Of a stretch of 64,000 nt of DNA, positions 61,463-64,000 are shown piece by piece. Numbering within the stretch: the first letter of the stretch is position 1; every line of letters begins with the position of its first letter. The notes under the pieces were generated by a model. That model had not been told where the DNA came from, made no database searches, and saw only the letters and a list, made by a program, of their open reading frames with translations. The position numbers and the translations under genes were made by a program. The stretch is from Niastella populi (lineage in GTDB: Bacteria > Bacteroidota > Bacteroidia > Chitinophagales > Chitinophagaceae), in contig NZ_LWBP01000199.1 in assembly GCF_002078015.1 (NCBI RefSeq), positions 124,001 to 188,000 on the forward strand, written 5' to 3'.

Positions 61463-61496
61463 TATAAAGGGCCGGCACAACGCCAGCCCCTTTATA
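61463..61496. terminator. Imperfect bidirectional terminator
   Basis: TATAAAGGG-CCGGC pairs with GCCAG-CCCCTTTATA with mismatches. It lies between the DoxX gene and the converging immunity gene. Confidence 0.5.
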
Positions 61497-61525
61497 AGAA
61501 TCATTTTCATGCTATTTAGTGAAGG

Positions 61526-62341
61526 CTATTTTGCATTTTGCAAAATCAGTTGCAATACCTCGTCTCTTTCCGCATCATAGGTACTGGTATTTCCCTGAAA
61601 CTGCGCCAGTGGAGTTTTCATAAGCTCGTGGTCTATTACTGGCGTTTCAAAACCCAATTTCTGTCTTGTTTTTAAGAGCAACAGGATCTCATATGGCACC
61701 AGTTCAAAATAAGAAAACTCAATAAAGTTTCTGTCGGCCGCCAGTGTAGTATGCATTAAATGATAATCGCAGGCTTCCTGCAGCAATGGTGCATACTCGT
61801 TATTCGGTAAATTGATCGAGTTGATAAGCCGGCGGTAAATATGATCTTCTTTTAAAAAATCAACCGGTAACCCGGCTTGATTATCGTTGAAGTAGATCTC
61901 ATACAACGATACCAACAGTTCTTTATGAACTACGTACTCATGTGCCTTTTCTTTCTTCAAATTCCACCTGCGTCTTAACAGCGAAACGGCGTCATCGGTA
62001 ATATCTTTTTTATCAAACAGCCAGCTCATTCCTATTACCGCGGCAAATGGCTCGTCGGTCAATGAAAAGTTAGTGGGTTTAGACTTTTTTATATAGTTAT
62101 ATATCCAGACCATGGCCCGTTCAAAATTCGTCCACCCTTCGGCCGTTCTGTTATTCAGTACAAAATTATTAGCCGGGGCCAGCAAGGTCTTTCCAATTTC
62201 AAAAGTCAGTTCGTCAACAAGGGCTTCCTTATCATCTTCATCTTCTATATTCTCTATTTTTTCCTGTTCATAAGCTGCTATATCCGTTGGTGCATCTAAA
62301 AAAAACTGCATCTTCTTTTTCAGTATCTGATTTGGCTTCAT
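61526..62341 (-). CDS. Probable immunity protein for the RHS toxin
   Basis: This 271-residue soluble, acidic, mostly helical protein has no signal peptide. Phrases include EGWTNFERAMVWIYNYIKKS and FELVPYEILLLLKTRQKLGF. It begins 10 bases after the RHS gene ends, the standard place for a cognate immunity gene, so I infer that it binds and blocks the nuclease tip. It could belong to the PoNi-like group that pairs with PD-(D/E)XK toxins, but I cannot confirm this from motifs. Confidence 0.65.
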   Translation of the reverse strand: MKPNQILKKKMQFFLDAPTDIAAYEQEKIENIEDEDDKEALVDELTFEIGKTLLAPANNFVLNNRTAEGWTNFERAMVWIYNYIKKSKPTNFSLTDEPFAAVIGMSWLFDKKDITDDAVSLLRRRWNLKKEKAHEYVVHKELLVSLYEIYFNDNQAGLPVDFLKEDHIYRRLINSINLPNNEYAPLLQEACDYHLMHTTLAADRNFIEFSYFELVPYEILLLLKTRQKLGFETPVIDHELMKTPLAQFQGNTSTYDAERDEVLQLILQNAK

Positions 62342-62351
62342 AAAAAATATA

Positions 62352-64000
62352 TTATGGACATTTTACCCATTTTTTGACACCCCGCTTTCTGGGTTTCAGC
62401 GTTACCACATATTTACCTCTTACCTTTTTCACTTTATACCTCACCACATACCGCCTCATGCCATGTTTATCTATTTCTCTCAATATCTGGCGGGCGGCCC
62501 TGCTGGTACCCGGCGGCGTTTGTTTACCACATATAGTTCCAAAATCCCTCGCTTCGGTTAACCGGTCTGCAATATATTTTTCAGGATCTTTTTGCAGATC
62601 CGACAACCGCGATGTATTCGCTTTTACTTCAAACACATATACCTTATTATTTTTGGGATGCTGCGCCACGATATCCAACCCGTTCTCGCTACCATTTTTA
62701 ATGTCGGGAAATACTTTCCATTTGTGTTTATTAAGCACCGCCCTTAAATGATTCTCTGCCGCATCACCAATGGGTGTATTATTGGCCAGCCCCCATGCAT
62801 CTATCCACGAATTGGGATCATGCGCATACGAATATACATTAAACCCACCCAGTACCGACATCGGGTCTTTGCTTATATAAAGCCCTTCGCCGGGATTGTA
62901 ATACCTGTACCTGTTATAATACAAACCCGTTTCCTCATCTTCGTACTGCCCCTGAAACCGGAAAGGTATAAAATTTTTACTTCCATTGATCATCGATGCC
63001 CGTCCATAAATATCCAATACGCATTCCCAAACTTTTTTCCCGGTATCATCATACGCTTCTACCGGAGTGCCGAGGTGATCGGTGATGATGCTGTACGTAT
63101 TACCACCTTGTATTTTTGCACAGGGAACAAAGCTGTCGTCATCAAAGATCCAGGTAATGCCTTCGCCCGACAATTTATTTTGCGGGTTTGGTTCTTCTTT
63201 ATCAAAGGTCATTTCACCCCATTCGTTCACTATTGCGCGGGGTCTTTCCTGTTCATTGTAACTCCACTCATGCAGGGGCACATTGGCATGCCACACCCAC
63301 CGGGTAAGCACTCCGTTACAACTTTTTGCGATCCGCCTGCCCAATGCATCGTATGTAAATTGTATTGTTTTCCCATCGGGGCGAATCACCTTTTTCAACA
63401 TGCCGTTAGCATACCAGGTATAGCGGGTTTTCTTATGCGTAACCTTATCGGTTTTACTTACCAGGAAGCCTTCTTCATCATATTTGTAAATATATTTCCT
63501 GCTCTCCAGTGGTGCGCCGGCACTGTTATAACTGCGGTCGCTTTTGTCGGTTGTTTCATAAATATTACCCGTAGCATCAGCCGTTCTGTGGAGTATGCTG
63601 TTGTTGGCATACTGGGCAAATACAAGGTTACCCAACTGGTCGTGTTTGAAATGGGTGTTACCCTGGCTCAGGGCATCAAAAATATCGGTAAGCCGGGTAT
63701 CCGAATCCCAGGTATATTTTTTCCAGCTTTGCACCACGCCTTTCCTGCTTACCTTCAGTTCGCCGGGCCTTCCGCCCTGGTCATACTTCCATTCACTGCA
63801 CAGGCCGCCGGGTAATATCCTTTCTATTTCAGCGCCTTCGCGGTTATATTTCATCTGTGCCTGCCAGTCATCGATCTGCATACTGGTTACGGCTCCCGTT
63901 TCATTTCGCGTCATAAGCATATCGGCGCCCAAACTGCTGGTAAGCCGTATACGGTTGCCCCATTTGTCATATGTGCTTTCTACCTTATATCCATCCTGGT
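62352..64000 (-). CDS. RHS-repeat polymorphic toxin with nuclease-like C-terminus (5' end outside window)
   Basis: The open frame continues past the window edge; 549 codons are visible. It contains many YD repeats (YDALGRRIAK, YKYDEEGFLVSK), the RHS core end FRFQGQYEDEETGLYYNRYR with YYNPGEGLYISKDP and the boundary DPNSWIDAWGL. The last 143 residues (about 62355-62783) are a separate toxin domain with GLDIV and YVFEVKAN, a D-x14-E-x-K arrangement of the PD-(D/E)XK nuclease fold, and a strongly basic tail ending KKWVKCP. It is probably a contact-dependent antibacterial toxin. The delivery route is not visible here. Confidence 0.88.
   Translation of the reverse strand, partial: QDGYKVESTYDKWGNRIRLTSSLGADMLMTRNETGAVTSMQIDDWQAQMKYNREGAEIERILPGGLCSEWKYDQGGRPGELKVSRKGVVQSWKKYTWDSDTRLTDIFDALSQGNTHFKHDQLGNLVFAQYANNSILHRTADATGNIYETTDKSDRSYNSAGAPLESRKYIYKYDEEGFLVSKTDKVTHKKTRYTWYANGMLKKVIRPDGKTIQFTYDALGRRIAKSCNGVLTRWVWHANVPLHEWSYNEQERPRAIVNEWGEMTFDKEEPNPQNKLSGEGITWIFDDDSFVPCAKIQGGNTYSIITDHLGTPVEAYDDTGKKVWECVLDIYGRASMINGSKNFIPFRFQGQYEDEETGLYYNRYRYYNPGEGLYISKDPMSVLGGFNVYSYAHDPNSWIDAWGLANNTPIGDAAENHLRAVLNKHKWKVFPDIKNGSENGLDIVAQHPKNNKVYVFEVKANTSRLSDLQKDPEKYIADRLTEARDFGTICGKQTPPGTSRAARQILREIDKHGMRRYVVRYKVKKVRGKYVVTLKPRKRGVKKWVKCP

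Noticed and set aside
62748-63815. 355-codon plus-strand frame opposite the RHS gene
   Set aside because: It is the antisense of a clear RHS core with YD repeats, and its translation has no family likeness.
1-64000. tRNA, rRNA or tmRNA genes
   Set aside because: I looked for T-arm and other hallmark motifs by eye and found none; a tRNAscan run would settle it.

Overview
The window looks like chromosome from a member of the Bacteroidota, most likely the Chitinophagaceae (Niastella/Chitinophaga-like). This rests on a type IX secretion (T9SS) type B adhesin paired with a PorP/SprF protein, two LytTR/LytS regulator pairs, TAnnTTTG-type promoters with little sign of Shine-Dalgarno sites, a TonB receptor with a carboxypeptidase-regulatory-like front domain, BshC, and the rpmB-rpmG-DUF4295-ftsY-rimO neighbourhood. 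The genus is an inference; no rRNA or tRNA gene was found.

Layout. 0-5 kb: debris and small regulatory units: a broken nucleotidyltransferase, an alpha/beta hydrolase with an AraC regulator, and an SDR/SnoaL pair divergent from an HxlR regulator. 5.4-11.6 kb: a 1627-residue T9SS adhesin and its PorP/SprF partner under one good promoter. 11.9-16.3 kb: a LytTR two-component pair, a vanadium-haloperoxidase-type protein, a transglutaminase-like protein and a broken AraC gene. 16.4-19.3 kb: a small cysteine-bearing protein and a TonB-dependent siderophore receptor. 19.5-20.8 kb: about 1.3 kb without genes, including an A/C-rich, repeat-bearing stretch that ends in a strong terminator. 21-30 kb: a lipoprotein, a dipeptide epimerase, a two-CBM20 4-alpha-glucanotransferase, an L,D-transpeptidase fused to a TonB C-terminal domain, and 4-hydroxyphenylpyruvate dioxygenase. 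30-38 kb: purK, an RND efflux operon (adaptor, pump, TolC), a four-helix-bundle (S23 family) gene and purE. 39-46 kb: bshC, a secreted beta-propeller protein and three enzymes of hydroxyproline breakdown. 46-51 kb: rimO, ftsY, DUF4295, rpmG and rpmB, with a small outer-membrane-type gene on the opposite strand between ftsY and rimO. 51.8-56 kb: ppk1-ppx and panB. 57-61.5 kb: a Spy-like periplasmic protein, a second LytTR pair and small proteins including DoxX. 61.5-64 kb: an RHS toxin gene, cut by the window edge, with a PD-(D/E)XK nuclease-like tip and a likely immunity gene.

Most unusual signal. From about 23.4 to 60.3 kb, many intergenic regions carry short arms made of 3-6 degenerate 7- or 8-base units. 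The unit sequence differs from place to place, but the periodicity is constant. Arms often occur as inverted pairs around a 20-250 bp spacer, which in several cases holds a GC-rich hairpin. At about fourteen genes an arm contains the stop codon or begins or ends within a few bases of it. One inverted pair encloses the S23-family gene, and its right arm runs into the purE reading frame. I know of no description of this arrangement, but I could not search for one.
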